Assembly (NCBI GenBank): GCA_019261985.1
Contig: JAFAQY010000042.1
Coordinates: forward strand, 1 to 64,000
Direction of reading: 5' to 3'
Length of the DNA stretch: 64,000 nucleotides
From: Bryobacterales bacterium
GTDB lineage: Bacteria; Acidobacteriota; Terriglobia; Bryobacterales; Bryobacteraceae
Below are positions 1 through 9,163 of this stretch, in pieces. Under the pieces are notes generated by a model, which saw only the letters and a list, made by a program, of their open reading frames with translations, was not told the origin of the DNA and searched no databases. Each line of letters starts with the position of its first letter. The stretch's first letter is position 1. A program made the translations under genes and the position numbers.

Positions 1-2469
1 GAGGACGGTTCCGGCGCACGCAAGGCGCAATCCTCGACCAAGCACCGATTGCAGGATCCACCCTCGGGAGCCACCGAGCGCGATACGGATTCCGATTTCG
101 CGCGTTCGCTCCGTAACTGAATAGTTGACTACTCCGTAAAGGCCGAGCATCGCCATCAGCAACGCCAGCGCGGCAAACAGCCCGAGTAGCGAGCTCGCGA
201 ATGTGCGGGGAGCGAGCGAATTGGAGATGAGTTCACTCAAAGGCGTGAGCGCCCGGACTGGCTGGTTGGGGTCGGCTTCGCGAACAGCGGCGCGGATTGC
301 CGGCGCCATCGCCGCGGCATCGCCCGGCGTTTTCGCTACGACCCATGCGACTGGCAAGCCCTGCTTCATCTGGAACAGGTTTATGTATATCTGACCTTTT
401 CCGCTATCGGCGGAGAGGTCAGCTCCGTTCACGTGTCCCACGATTCCGACGATCCTGTAGAACTCGGGGCCTGACGTCAACTGGAAACGTTTCGATAACG
501 GATCTTCGCCGGGCCAATACTGGCGGGCCAGGTCTTCGTCGATAAGGGCCACTGGTTCTGTCGCCGCATCATCGGATTCCAGGAATCCACGGCCTCGCTG
601 GATCGGAATCGCGAGAGTTGAGAAGTATCCAGGCGTGACATAGCGTCGATCCGCATGCGGCCCGGGGTCGCTGGCGGCCTGCTGCTTACCCTCGATAATG
701 AAGGACCCCGCATCTCCGTACTCAGTAAAGGGAACGCCAAGAGCGACTGCCGCCGAGGAGACGCCCGGCTTCGTGGCGAGGCGCTCCAGCACGGCGCGAT
801 AAAAAAGAGATTGCCTGGCAGCGTCCGGATACTGCTTGGCAGGTAGCGAGAACATCGCGGTCATCACGCCGCGCGCACTAAATCCGGGATTCACAGTTTG
901 GAGCCGCTCGAAGGAACGCAGGAACAGTGCCGCGGCGACCAAAAGGACCAACGCAAGTCCCGCCTCGATGGTGACCAATGCTGAACGAAGCCGCTGGGGG
1001 GCCGGCCCCGCAGTCGTGGATCGCGCCGAGCCTCGCAATACGCTGTTCGCTTCGGCATTGGATGCTCGCCAGGCGGGCGCGAGGCCGAAGAGAACGCCGC
1101 AGACGATTGCAGTCGCGCTGGTGAACAGGAGCACATACGGGTCGAGATGCGCACTAATGCCGGCGGCTACCCCTTCAGGCGCGATTTTCAGCAGAGATCG
1201 AATTCCCGCGTACGCCAACGCCACTCCCGTCACCGCGCCGGCAATCGAAAGCAGGATGCATTCTGAAATGATCTGTTGCCGAAGGCGGGCGCGGCCTGCA
1301 CCGAGCGCCGCCCGCACTCCCATTTCGACGGAACGCGCCGAGGTTCTGGCTAGCATCAACCCAGCGATATTCGCGCAGGCAATCAACAACAGAGCGCCGA
1401 CTGCTCCGAACAGGACCAGAACCGGTTTCCTGGTGTCATCGGAAATAAATTCGATGTACGGGACGCCGAACATTCCCCAAACGCCGTTCCTGGCAATTCT
1501 GGATCCCGGAGTTCCTGCATTCCACACCCGATCCGTCAGTATCTTGAGCCATGCATTCGCCTGCGCGGAAGACACACCGGCCTTCAGGCGAGCCACCGCC
1601 AGCAGGCTTTCGTTGAAGCGGTTCCCCGGAGAAAACTGCTGCTTAGGCAACCCGAGCGGAACCCACAACTCGGTCGAGGAGGGTATTCTGAAGTCCGGCT
1701 CCATGACCCCGATGATCCGGTACGTTTCCTGATTCAGTTCCATACTTCTGCCGAGAACGGACGCATCGCCGCCGAACAACCGGATCCAGGCTGCATGCGA
1801 AAGCACGACCACGCGATTGACATTCGGCTGGTCCTCTTCAGGTGAGAAAACCCGGCCTAGCACCAGCTTTGCGCCGAATACATCGAACCACTCGGCGGAA
1901 ACCGCGCTGCCCTCCAACCGCTCGGGAGTTGATTGAGTAGTGTAATTGAAGCCGACAGCGCGGGATACTGCCGTGTGCTCGAATATCTGGCGGCTGTCTC
2001 GGGCGTCGGCAAATGTCGGAGGCGAAACCGAGATGCTCTTGAGGTTGAGTTTGTCGTATTTCTCGCGAATCACCATCACGCGGTTCGGCTCCCTGATACC
2101 GGCGGGGTGTAGCAGGATTTGGTTCACCAGGCTGAAGATCGCCGTATTGGCCCCGATTCCAAGCGCCAGCGTCGCAACGGCCACCGCCGCGAACACCGGA
2201 TACTTTCGAAACTGCCTCAAAGCGTAGCGGAAATCCTGAGAGACCGCGTCCAAAAAATTCCATGTCCACATTTCCCGGCTCTCCTCTCTTAGATGAAGGA
2301 CATTGCCGAAGTTTCTGCGCGCCGCCGCATTCGCGTCTTCGGGCGCCACGCCGGTTCTCCGCAGCTTCGCCGCGCGCAGATCGATGTGAAGCTGCATTTC
2401 TTCCCGCAGCTCGCGATCGAGGCGTTTAAGCTTCAGTGCATTGATTAAACGGCGTAGCCAGACGATCAT
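1..2469 (-). CDS. ADOP-family ABC transporter permease (MacB/FtsX type), 3' end outside window
   Basis: The frame is open without a stop for 823 codons from the ATG at 2469 to base 1, so the last part of the gene lies outside the window. Residues 1-70 match the soluble permease-prefix region of acidobacterial duplicated orphan permeases. The first membrane segment (about 92-116, containing [12 protein letters not shown]) is followed by a MacB-like periplasmic domain. A three-helix FtsX block (LLIACANIAGLMLARTSAR), a second periplasmic domain and a second FtsX block complete the duplicated ADOP layout. These proteins sit in the inner membrane and are thought to act in MacB-like export or envelope stress; the substrate is unknown. 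The gene starts 10 nt after the PadR gene and is probably co-transcribed with it. Confidence 0.93.
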   Translation of the reverse strand, partial: MIVWLRRLINALKLKRLDRELREEMQLHIDLRAAKLRRTGVAPEDANAAARRNFGNVLHLREESREMWTWNFLDAVSQDFRYALRQFRKYPVFAAVAVATLALGIGANTAIFSLVNQILLHPAGIREPNRVMVIREKYDKLNLKSISVSPPTFADARDSRQIFEHTAVSRAVGFNYTTQSTPERLEGSAVSAEWFDVFGAKLVLGRVFSPEEDQPNVNRVVVLSHAAWIRLFGGDASVLGRSMELNQETYRIIGVMEPDFRIPSSTELWVPLGLPKQQFSPGNRFNESLLAVARLKAGVSSAQANAWLKILTDRVWNAGTPGSRIARNGVWGMFGVPYIEFISDDTRKPVLVLFGAVGALLLIACANIAGLMLARTSARSVEMGVRAALGAGRARLRQQIISECILLSIAGAVTGVALAYAGIRSLLKIAPEGVAAGISAHLDPYVLLFTSATAIVCGVLFGLAPAWRASNAEANSVLRGSARSTTAGPAPQRLRSALVTIEAGLALVLLVAAALFLRSFERLQTVNPGFSARGVMTAMFSLPAKQYPDAARQSLFYRAVLERLATKPGVSSAAVALGVPFTEYGDAGSFIIEGKQQAASDPGPHADRRYVTPGYFSTLAIPIQRGRGFLESDDAATEPVALIDEDLARQYWPGEDPLSKRFQLTSGPEFYRIVGIVGHVNGADLSADSGKGQIYINLFQMKQGLPVAWVVAKTPGDAAAMAPAIRAAVREADPNQPVRALTPLSELISNSLAPRTFASSLLGLFAALALLMAMLGLYGVVNYSVTERTREIGIRIALGGSRGWILQSVLGRGLRLACAGTVL

Positions 2470-2479
2470 CTTCGTTCAA

Positions 2480-2809
2480 TTACACGGGCTGAAGGATCCG
2501 GCCGATGGCGTTCGATACACGCCGATATCGCGAAAGCTCGCGTTCGAGCTGCGTGTGCCCGGCCCTGGTGATTTTGTAATAGCGCGCGCGGCGGTTTTCT
2601 TCGGTCTTCCCCCATTCGCCCGCGATCCATCCTTGCAGCAGCAAACGCTGGAGCGCGGGATATAACGACCCTTCTTCGACACGCAGCACGTCTTCGGAGC
2701 GCTCCTGAATAGCTTCCGCGATTTCGAATCCGTGCAGCCGGCCGCCTCGGAAGAGAGTTTGCAGAATCAGCATGTCTAAGGTGCCGGGAGGGATCGCTTC
2801 CTGCGACAT
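2480..2809 (-). CDS. PadR family transcriptional regulator
   Basis: The 109-residue protein has the short PadR winged-helix form. It starts with PPGTLDMLILQTL, and its recognition helix and wing include EEGSLYPALQRLLLQGWI followed by RRARYYKIT. PadR proteins of this kind usually pair with ADOP permeases in Acidobacteriota and repress their own transcription unit until an unknown signal releases them. The downstream ADOP gene begins 10 nt after the stop, so the two form an operon. The start codon lies 1 nt from a perfect palindrome that is the likely operator. Confidence 0.93.
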   Translation of the reverse strand: MSQEAIPPGTLDMLILQTLFRGGRLHGFEIAEAIQERSEDVLRVEEGSLYPALQRLLLQGWIAGEWGKTEENRRARYYKITRAGHTQLERELSRYRRVSNAIGRILQPV

Positions 2810-2810
2810 T

Positions 2811-2848
2811 ACATAGACAATCTATGTCATTAAGGGAGGCGTAGTCAA
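2811..2848 (-). promoter_or_regulatory. Promoter with overlapping palindromic PadR operator
   Basis: On the minus strand a -35 hexamer TTGACT (2848-2843) and a -10 element ATAGAT (2825-2820) are separated by 17 nt. The palindrome ACATAGA-caa-TCTATGT (2811-2827) covers the -10 and reaches to within 1 nt of the padR start codon. Bound repressor would block RNA polymerase, which fits autoregulation. The predicted transcription start falls about 3-5 nt before the ATG, so the mRNA would be almost leaderless. The promoter and operator are inferred from sequence only. Confidence 0.7.
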
Positions 2849-2887
2849 GTCGGAACTTCTACCACCCAACCGGCGCGTCGCGTCGCG

Positions 2888-5323
2888 TTACTCGTATCTG
2901 AAGGCGACCGTCGGATCAACGCGCGCGGCCCGGCGGGCGGGGATATAGCAGGCGAGCATCGTCACGATCGCGAGCAGGCCGGCGACGCTCACCAGCGTGG
3001 GCGCGTCCCATGCTCCCAAGTTGTAGAGTTGACTCGAAAGGGCCCGTGCGAATACGAGCGACCCTGCGAAGCCGATCACCAGGCCCACGAGCATCATCCA
3101 CGTCCCACCGCGCATGGCAAGCGCGAGCAAATTGCCGCGCGTCGCGCCCAGGGCCGCGCGAATTCCGATCTCGTTTGTGCGCTGCGCCACCGAATAAGAA
3201 ACCACGCCATAGATTCCGATGGCCGAAAGCGCAAGGGCAATCGCAGCGAATATGCTGAGCAAAATCGATCCTAGCCGGTCGTTGGTCATTGACTCCGACT
3301 TCATCCGGTCCAACGTCTTGAGGTCCGTCAAGGGCTGGTCTTTGTTGATCTGGTACACGGCATCGCGCAACGCACCCTGAAGAAGCTCCGGATTCAGCGA
3401 CGCGCGGACCGCGATGCCCCCGAAATATGCGGGGCTCTGCTCATTGGTGACATACACGGCCGGCTGGTCGCGCTTGTTATCTAACTCCGTCGCCCGTTCA
3501 TCCGCAACAACGCCGACAACTTCCCACGCGACCTCGGGACCGAACTGTGTTTTCCCCGGAATGATTTGTTGAATCAGGATGCGCTTGCCTACGGGGTTTT
3601 GATCGGGGAGATACTTCCGCCTCATGGTCTCATTGATTACTACTGCCGGCGGCGCTCCCGGTACGTCGTGTTCGTTTAGATTGCGCCCCTGAAGGAGCCG
3701 CATGCCGATGGTCCGGAAATACGAGGGGTCACCATTTTGAAGAAACACACTGTCCGGTTCGCCCGATCGACCTCGGGCTGTCCCGCAATTTGGAAGGGCA
3801 TGCCGTAGCCCCAGCCGCTCAGCGGGAGGGCCGACGCAAAAGCCACCTCGCGAACACCGGGAATCGCGCCGACATTCGCAACGATCGATTTCAGATAGAG
3901 ATTGAGTTTTACCGGGTCCGGGAACTGTTCTCTGGGAATCGGCACGCCGAACGTGATCACGTTGGTGGAGTCGAAGCCCATGTCCGCGGCGAGCATGCGC
4001 GAGAGACTCCGGAGCAGCAGGCCGGCCCCGGTCAAAACCACGAACGCCAAGGCTACTTGCGTGACGACCAGGGCCGTGCGGAGGGCCTTGCTGCCGGTCC
4101 CGGCGGACGTATTGCGCGCACGCTCCTTCATGACGCTGGCCACGTCGCCGCGCGTCACTACAATCGCCGGGGCGAGACCGAAGACGATTCCCGTGAGAAC
4201 GGAAAGCGAGAGGGTGAACAAGAGAACCCGAATGTCGAGCGCAACATCGGCCTCGGCCGGTAGCGTGTTCGGCGGAACGGCGGCTCTCAACGCAGCCATT
4301 CCCGCATAGCCTACGGCGAGGCCTAAGATCCCGCCGCCGAAAGACAGCAGCACGCTTTCCGTCAAGAACTGGCGGACGATTCGACCGCGCTCGCCGCCGA
4401 GAGCCGATCGGATGGCGATCTCCCGGCCTCGCCCGGCGCCGCGAACCAGCATAAGATTAGCGAGGTTTGCACAGGTGATCAAGAGCACCATCACTACAGC
4501 CGCCAACAAATGTACAAGGATTGTTTCAAGCCCGGCCCGGCCAGAATGTCCGCATAACTTTCGATCGAAACGCCCCAGCCCTTGTTGGAATCCGGATAAT
4601 CTTACGCGATGCGAGCTCCGATTGCATCCATCCGCTGGCGCGCGGCGGCGAGCGTGACGCCCGGCTTCAGCTTGGCGAAGGAGCCGAGCCAATGGAAGTT
4701 GCGCGTCATGTTCTCGGGCTGGAATACAAGCGGCATCTAGAACTGCGCGGCCAGACGATCGAATGAGCCGCCTGCCGGGAGTACGCCGACCACCGTATAC
4801 GGTTCCGCATCCAATCGAATGGTTTTCCCGATTAATTTCGGATCGCCACCGAATTGCGTTTCCCACAGAACATGACTCAACACCACGACGTGGTTCTTGC
4901 CCGGCTGATCTTCGCCGGCGACAAGCGTTCTGCCGAGAACCGCGTGTACTTCGAAGATTTGAAAGTATTCAGGCGCCACCTGGCCACGCCGCAATTGGAC
5001 CGGTTCACCGGAGCCCGAAAGGTCGCCACACCGCCGGTAAACGGTGTCATGTACTCAAAGACACTGTTCTGGTTCTTCCAATCGAGGTAGTTGAGAGTGG
5101 AGATTCCGTTCCGGCCACCCCTAGGCGGCTTTTCCATAACGAAGACGATTCGATCCGCGTCGGCATAGGGGAGTGGTTTCAGGAGCACGGCGTCAACGAA
5201 GCTGAAAATGGCCGTATTCGCGCCGATTCCGAGCGCCAGCGTCAGCAGGGAGACAACCGTGAAGCTGGGACTCTTGGCGAGCGATCGCGCGCCATAGCGA
5301 ATGTCATGGAGCAATCCTGTCAC
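2888..5323 (-). pseudogene. Decayed ADOP-family permease pseudogene
   Basis: Homology to a complete ADOP permease runs from [18 protein letters not shown] at 5323 to DPTVAFRYE at 2888, but it is spread over three frames. The frame changes near 5013-5022, within CCTTTCGGGC. It changes again near 4530-4550, just before GLETILVHLL, and a third time in a C-run near 3727-3732, between FKMVTP and SYFRT. Each change fits loss of one base. A TAG at 4737-4739 sits where the family has Trp (AQF-stop-MPLVF). A TAA at 4602-4604 sits where a Gln codon is likely (RIA-stop-DYPDS). Two nonsense codons besides the frameshifts argue against simple sequencing error. The family normally has about 800 residues. 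Confidence 0.88.
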
Positions 5324-5440
5324 GACGTCTCCTACATTGGTTCCGGTCGGAGGAAATCGCCGGCATACGTTCGAGAAAAGATACGTCGTTAAATACTCGG
5401 ATCACTGAAAAGAGTTACGGTGTTCTTCGCAGTGCCCGGC

Positions 5441-5479
5441 TGTGGGGCAGGATGCCATCCTGCGCGCGATTGCCAATCG
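5441..5479. repeat. Left arm of a long inverted repeat (palindromic repeat family)
   Basis: The 35-nt core 5445-5479 is an exact reverse complement of 5867-5901. The match extends four bases further out, to 5441 and 5905, with one mismatch. The arm contains two nested palindromes, CAGGATGCCATCCTG and CGATTGCCAATCG, joined by CGCG. The rest of 5324-5644, upstream of the small membrane gene, shows nothing else I can name. Confidence 0.85.
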
Positions 5480-5644
5480 TGCTAGGCGGTGTTGGTAAAA
5501 CGGTCAACAACTCGCCGTTCCGCGGACCAGGCCGCCGCAGGCTGTCCAGAAATCCACGGGTGAGTTGATGATTCTGTTGCATCGGGCCGTGCACAGGCGA
5601 TTTTCAATGCGCTCCCTTACGGCCGAACGTGCTAGAAAAGATCC

Positions 5645-5812
5645 GTGGGGAAACAGGTCGCTGTCGTGGTTTACGTGCTTGCGCTGGTTGCCGTTGTGGT
5701 CGGGGTGGATGTGCTGTTCTTCAGAAACCGATTCTGGTTGCGGCTGATGGTGAATGCCGGGATTGTCCTGGTGTTTTTGGCTTTCTACTTTAGATTTTTG
5801 AAGCGTCCGTGA
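5645..5812 (+). CDS. Small two-helix membrane protein, unknown function
   Basis: A GTG start at 5645 opens a 55-codon frame that reads as a credible small membrane protein. A first hydrophobic helix lies at about residues 5-25 (VAVVVYVLALVAVVVGV). A short basic loop follows (FFRNRFWLR), then a second helix (NAGIVLVFLAFYF) and a positively charged tail ending in KRP. The two helices with a basic loop and tail suggest both ends lie in the cytoplasm. There is no clear Shine-Dalgarno sequence and no operon partner. The gene sits alone between the two arms of an inverted repeat. It belongs to no family I can name with confidence. Confidence 0.6.
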   Translation: MGKQVAVVVYVLALVAVVVGVDVLFFRNRFWLRLMVNAGIVLVFLAFYFRFLKRP

Positions 5813-5866
5813 GCGATACGGGCGGGTTGCCATCCTGGGCGTCGTGCTTGGACATGTTCGCCAGCG

Positions 5867-5905
5867 CGATTGGCAATCGCGCGCAGGATGGCATCCTGCC
5901 CTACA
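5867..5905. repeat. Right arm of the long inverted repeat
   Basis: This segment is the inverted copy of 5441-5479, identical over 35 nt and near-identical over 39. It ends 19 nt before the stop codon of the phosphoesterase gene at 5924. With its partner it brackets about 390 bp holding the small membrane gene. Confidence 0.85.
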
Positions 5906-5923
5906 ACTGCACGAAGTGCAATT

Positions 5924-8900
5924 TTACAACTCGTCGTCGTCGCCGGCTTTGGTGTTTGTGGCCTTTTTAAAGGCGCTGGCGGGTTGGACCTTTTTTTCTC
6001 CCGGGTATGGACGCTTAAAGCCGGTGGCCTCGTACCAGTTCAGGTGGTTGACTGTGGCCGGATCTTCGGAGTCGGGCGTGTGTTGTTTGCCGGCGAAGAT
6101 CTGCGCCTTCTTCTTCATCCAGCCGGCCCTGAGAGCCTTAACCGCATGGCTCTCCTTCGGGATGGCCTGAGCCTGTAGCGCGGGCCTCGCGGCTGGGATG
6201 GGCTGAGTCGGAGTCTGGTTGACGCCCATCGTCAGCTCGACCTGGTTCGGTACGTGCGTCCACGGGCGGAAGTTATTTTCAGGCGGGTTGTCGATGAAGA
6301 GCGTCCGCATGGGCGAGGCCACGAGGTCAAACTGGTTCATGGGTGTCAGACCAAGGATCTGCTCGATGGTACGGGTCATATTGACTTGCGTGTAGAAGGT
6401 GCTGTCTACGGTTACGCCATCCCCGGATCCATCGGGGTTCACCTTCTGCTTCACGTATGGGCTGATGACATAGCCCGGGCTGCGGTGACCGTCGACGTGG
6501 TCAACGCCGTCCTGCGCGTCGTCTTCCTCGACGAAGATCGCCGAAGATGACCAAACCGGGCTGTGGCTGATCACATCGATAAAGCGGCCCAGAGCCAAAT
6601 CATTATCGGCCTGCATGGCTTGGGAGGACGGCGGGCCGCCGGTGTGGTCGGAGCTGATCCATAGCAACTCCAACTGGGGCACGGTGCCGTTTGCCACGTC
6701 CTTGGCGAAGTCCTGCGCCCAGATATCGACGCGGAACTGGTCGGGGATGCCGAGATCGAATTGCGGGTAGTTCTGGATGGTGTTGCGTATCAGGTTCGGA
6801 AGCGGAGAGTGCGAGGCGACGGTATTGAAGTTATAAAGCTGGCTCTCCTGGCCGGACTCGTAGGCCATGGCATCGTTGTAGAAGTCGATCCACAGCGGCT
6901 CGGTAGTGGACCCGGTGGGCGTCAGGAAGGTGTTGTACTCAATGTACTCGCCATAGTTCTTGAACGAGACGCCGGCCTTTGCAGCCATGTCCCACAGGTG
7001 GCCCTTCTTCTGGTAGGCAATCGCGTCGCCGCCGTTGGAGGGGTAGTCACGGACCCAGTCGGGCGACTGAACGTCGTCGGAGTAGGGCGCCATGGCCTGA
7101 ACGATCCAGTTGTGGCCGTCGGCCGACTGGCGGCTGGGGTCGTAGAAGTTGTCCAAAAGCGGAAAGCGCCGCACCAGCGCATGCGCGTTGGGCGTGACCC
7201 CGCCGGAGGTTGGATTGTCGCCGAAGACTGCGAGGGAGGGGTCGCCGTTGCCGCCGGGCACGTCACCCAGGATCTGATCGTAGGTGCGATTTTCACGAAC
7301 GATCACGAAGACGTGCTGGATCTTGGACGGAGCGCCGATCTTTTCGGGGATTGCGACCGGCTCGGCGGTGGGGCTGCCGCCCGATGCCGAATAGATATTT
7401 TCTAGCAGGTCCCAGTGGTTGTTCCGGAAAACCTGCTGCGTCATCACCACCAAGTCAGAGACTTTCGGCACGGGCACAATGCTTACAGTGCCAAGGTCCT
7501 GGTGCGTGTTGAAGCTCGTTACACCGTGCGAGGTTCCGTACGAATTTTCGGCGGTATTCTTCGGAGGAGGCGCGACGCCGTAACCCGTCGTGCCGATGCC
7601 CTTGTCATTGGCGACGAGAAGCGCGTTGTCCGCGGTATCCAACACAACCGAGCTCGGCGCATAGCCGACCGGGATCAGGCCCTTCACGGCGGAGGCGTTG
7701 AGGTCGACCACCGCGATCGCGTTGGCAGTATAAAGCGCGACATACGCGATGTTGTTCTTCGCATCGACGGCAATGGAGTTCGGCCCGGCGCCGTAGGCCG
7801 GATTGGGCTCGCCGGGCGCGCGGAAAGGCAGCCCGACGTCGATCGTGTTCACCACCTGGTTGGCGGTGGTGTCGATGACCGACAGGCTGTCGCTGTATGC
7901 ATTGGCGACCAACAGGTATTTGCCCCACAAGGCCATACCGGTGGGATGCAGACCGGTGGAGATGCTGCCGGTGACCGTGAACGAAGCCAGATCGACCACG
8001 GATATGGTGCCAGTGGACGTGGAGCCGGTAGGAAACTCGGCGACGACCGGTGTGCCGTTGGAGTATTGCTGGAAATCGTCCGCGGTGGCAATGCGGCCGG
8101 CCTCGTTCGAGACGTAGGCGGTCTTGCCCTCCGGTGAGATCACGACGCTATGCGGGACATTACCGACGCGGACCTCGGCGCCCTGCGCCGGGACCGCCGC
8201 GGTCAGGTCGATTTTGGTCAGCGTGTTGTTCGTGTCCAGCACGGCGTAGGCGGTTTTGCCGTCGGACGAAAGCGCGATGCCCATGGGATAGGAGGTGTTG
8301 CTAGACACGGTGTGGCCGCAGGGAATTTCAGCGCTGCCGGTGGTGCCCGGAGGGCTGTTAGGGAAGCAAGTAACAGTTGTCAGACTGCCTTTGCTGTCGA
8401 CATCGACCGGAACGGCGACTTGCGTGGGATAGGGGCTTGAGCCGCCGGTGGATGTAATCAAGCCTGTGGTGCGATCGACCGCGGCGACGGTAATGTGGCT
8501 GCTGTCCTGGCTGAACAGCAGGTGCAAGCCATCCGGCGTATAAGCGATGCCGGTGCTGCTGCCGTGGGAATCCTGTTTCGTCTGGGTATCCGACAAGTAT
8601 GGAGTGCTGTAGGTCTGCAGGACAGCGCCGGTCTGGGTGTTAAAGATCGTGACAGCCTGCGGGCCACCCATTTGAAGGACGGCGGCGGTATGCGTTTCGG
8701 TATTAGGGTTCAGCGCGACGGCCTTTGCGCGTGTGGTAATGCCCAGGTAGACGGGGATTCCGGCGGGGGTGATGATCTGGCCGTTACTGACGACCCACGG
8801 ATTGGGCAAGGTGGAGGGGTAGTTCGGGCCATTCGACAAGTTCTGGTTCGCGCCTACCTGGTAAGTTGGGAACAGCGGCGACTGACCGAGGAGCGCCGGA

Positions 8901-8983
8901 ACGCTCATCGCCGTGGCGAGGACGCCGGCGAGCAGATACGAAGAGTTAACGCCAGGAGGTTGGCGAGAAGTTTTCTCACACAT
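5924..8983 (-). CDS. Secreted YVTN beta-propeller / phosphoesterase fusion protein
   Basis: The ATG at 8983 is preceded by AAGGAGAA at good spacing, and the protein then starts with a clear signal peptide (MCEKTSRQPPGVNSSYLL to PALLGQS). A longer frame from 9070 is possible but lacks this support. The 1019-residue protein has two parts. Residues up to about 540 carry repeated YVTN/YncE-type propeller blades (KTAYVSNEAGRIA, NIAYVALYTANAIAVVDL). The rest matches the phosphoesterase family of phospholipase C and acid phosphatase relatives (IVRENRTYDQILGD, SADGHNWI, FVEEDDAQDGVDHVDGHR). It is probably a periplasmic or surface phosphomonoesterase or diesterase of unknown substrate. It lies 180 bp downstream of an Oar-like receptor in the same direction and may share its transcript. 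Confidence 0.9.
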   Translation of the reverse strand: MCEKTSRQPPGVNSSYLLAGVLATAMSVPALLGQSPLFPTYQVGANQNLSNGPNYPSTLPNPWVVSNGQIITPAGIPVYLGITTRAKAVALNPNTETHTAAVLQMGGPQAVTIFNTQTGAVLQTYSTPYLSDTQTKQDSHGSSTGIAYTPDGLHLLFSQDSSHITVAAVDRTTGLITSTGGSSPYPTQVAVPVDVDSKGSLTTVTCFPNSPPGTTGSAEIPCGHTVSSNTSYPMGIALSSDGKTAYAVLDTNNTLTKIDLTAAVPAQGAEVRVGNVPHSVVISPEGKTAYVSNEAGRIATADDFQQYSNGTPVVAEFPTGSTSTGTISVVDLASFTVTGSISTGLHPTGMALWGKYLLVANAYSDSLSVIDTTANQVVNTIDVGLPFRAPGEPNPAYGAGPNSIAVDAKNNIAYVALYTANAIAVVDLNASAVKGLIPVGYAPSSVVLDTADNALLVANDKGIGTTGYGVAPPPKNTAENSYGTSHGVTSFNTHQDLGTVSIVPVPKVSDLVVMTQQVFRNNHWDLLENIYSASGGSPTAEPVAIPEKIGAPSKIQHVFVIVRENRTYDQILGDVPGGNGDPSLAVFGDNPTSGGVTPNAHALVRRFPLLDNFYDPSRQSADGHNWIVQAMAPYSDDVQSPDWVRDYPSNGGDAIAYQKKGHLWDMAAKAGVSFKNYGEYIEYNTFLTPTGSTTEPLWIDFYNDAMAYESGQESQLYNFNTVASHSPLPNLIRNTIQNYPQFDLGIPDQFRVDIWAQDFAKDVANGTVPQLELLWISSDHTGGPPSSQAMQADNDLALGRFIDVISHSPVWSSSAIFVEEDDAQDGVDHVDGHRSPGYVISPYVKQKVNPDGSGDGVTVDSTFYTQVNMTRTIEQILGLTPMNQFDLVASPMRTLFIDNPPENNFRPWTHVPNQVELTMGVNQTPTQPIPAARPALQAQAIPKESHAVKALRAGWMKKKAQIFAGKQHTPDSEDPATVNHLNWYEATGFKRPYPGEKKVQPASAFKKATNTKAGDDDEL

Positions 8984-9163
8984 AAATCGTTCTCCTTCTT
9001 TTTCTCTGGATGCGACCCAAGTTCGTGACTTGGAATTCAGCTTTAGGTAGCCGGGCTTAGTGTGAGGCACGAAAATGACGCCGGTATTACGTGGATATAA
9101 CAGCCTTGTGTTTGAACCTACGCAACGCCTTAGGCGACAATAAGCTGGCTCACGCGTTAATGT

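Noticed and set aside
836-1732. 298-codon plus-strand frame
   Set aside because: It is antisense to the well-supported ADOP permease, and its Arg/Thr/Pro-rich translation matches no family.
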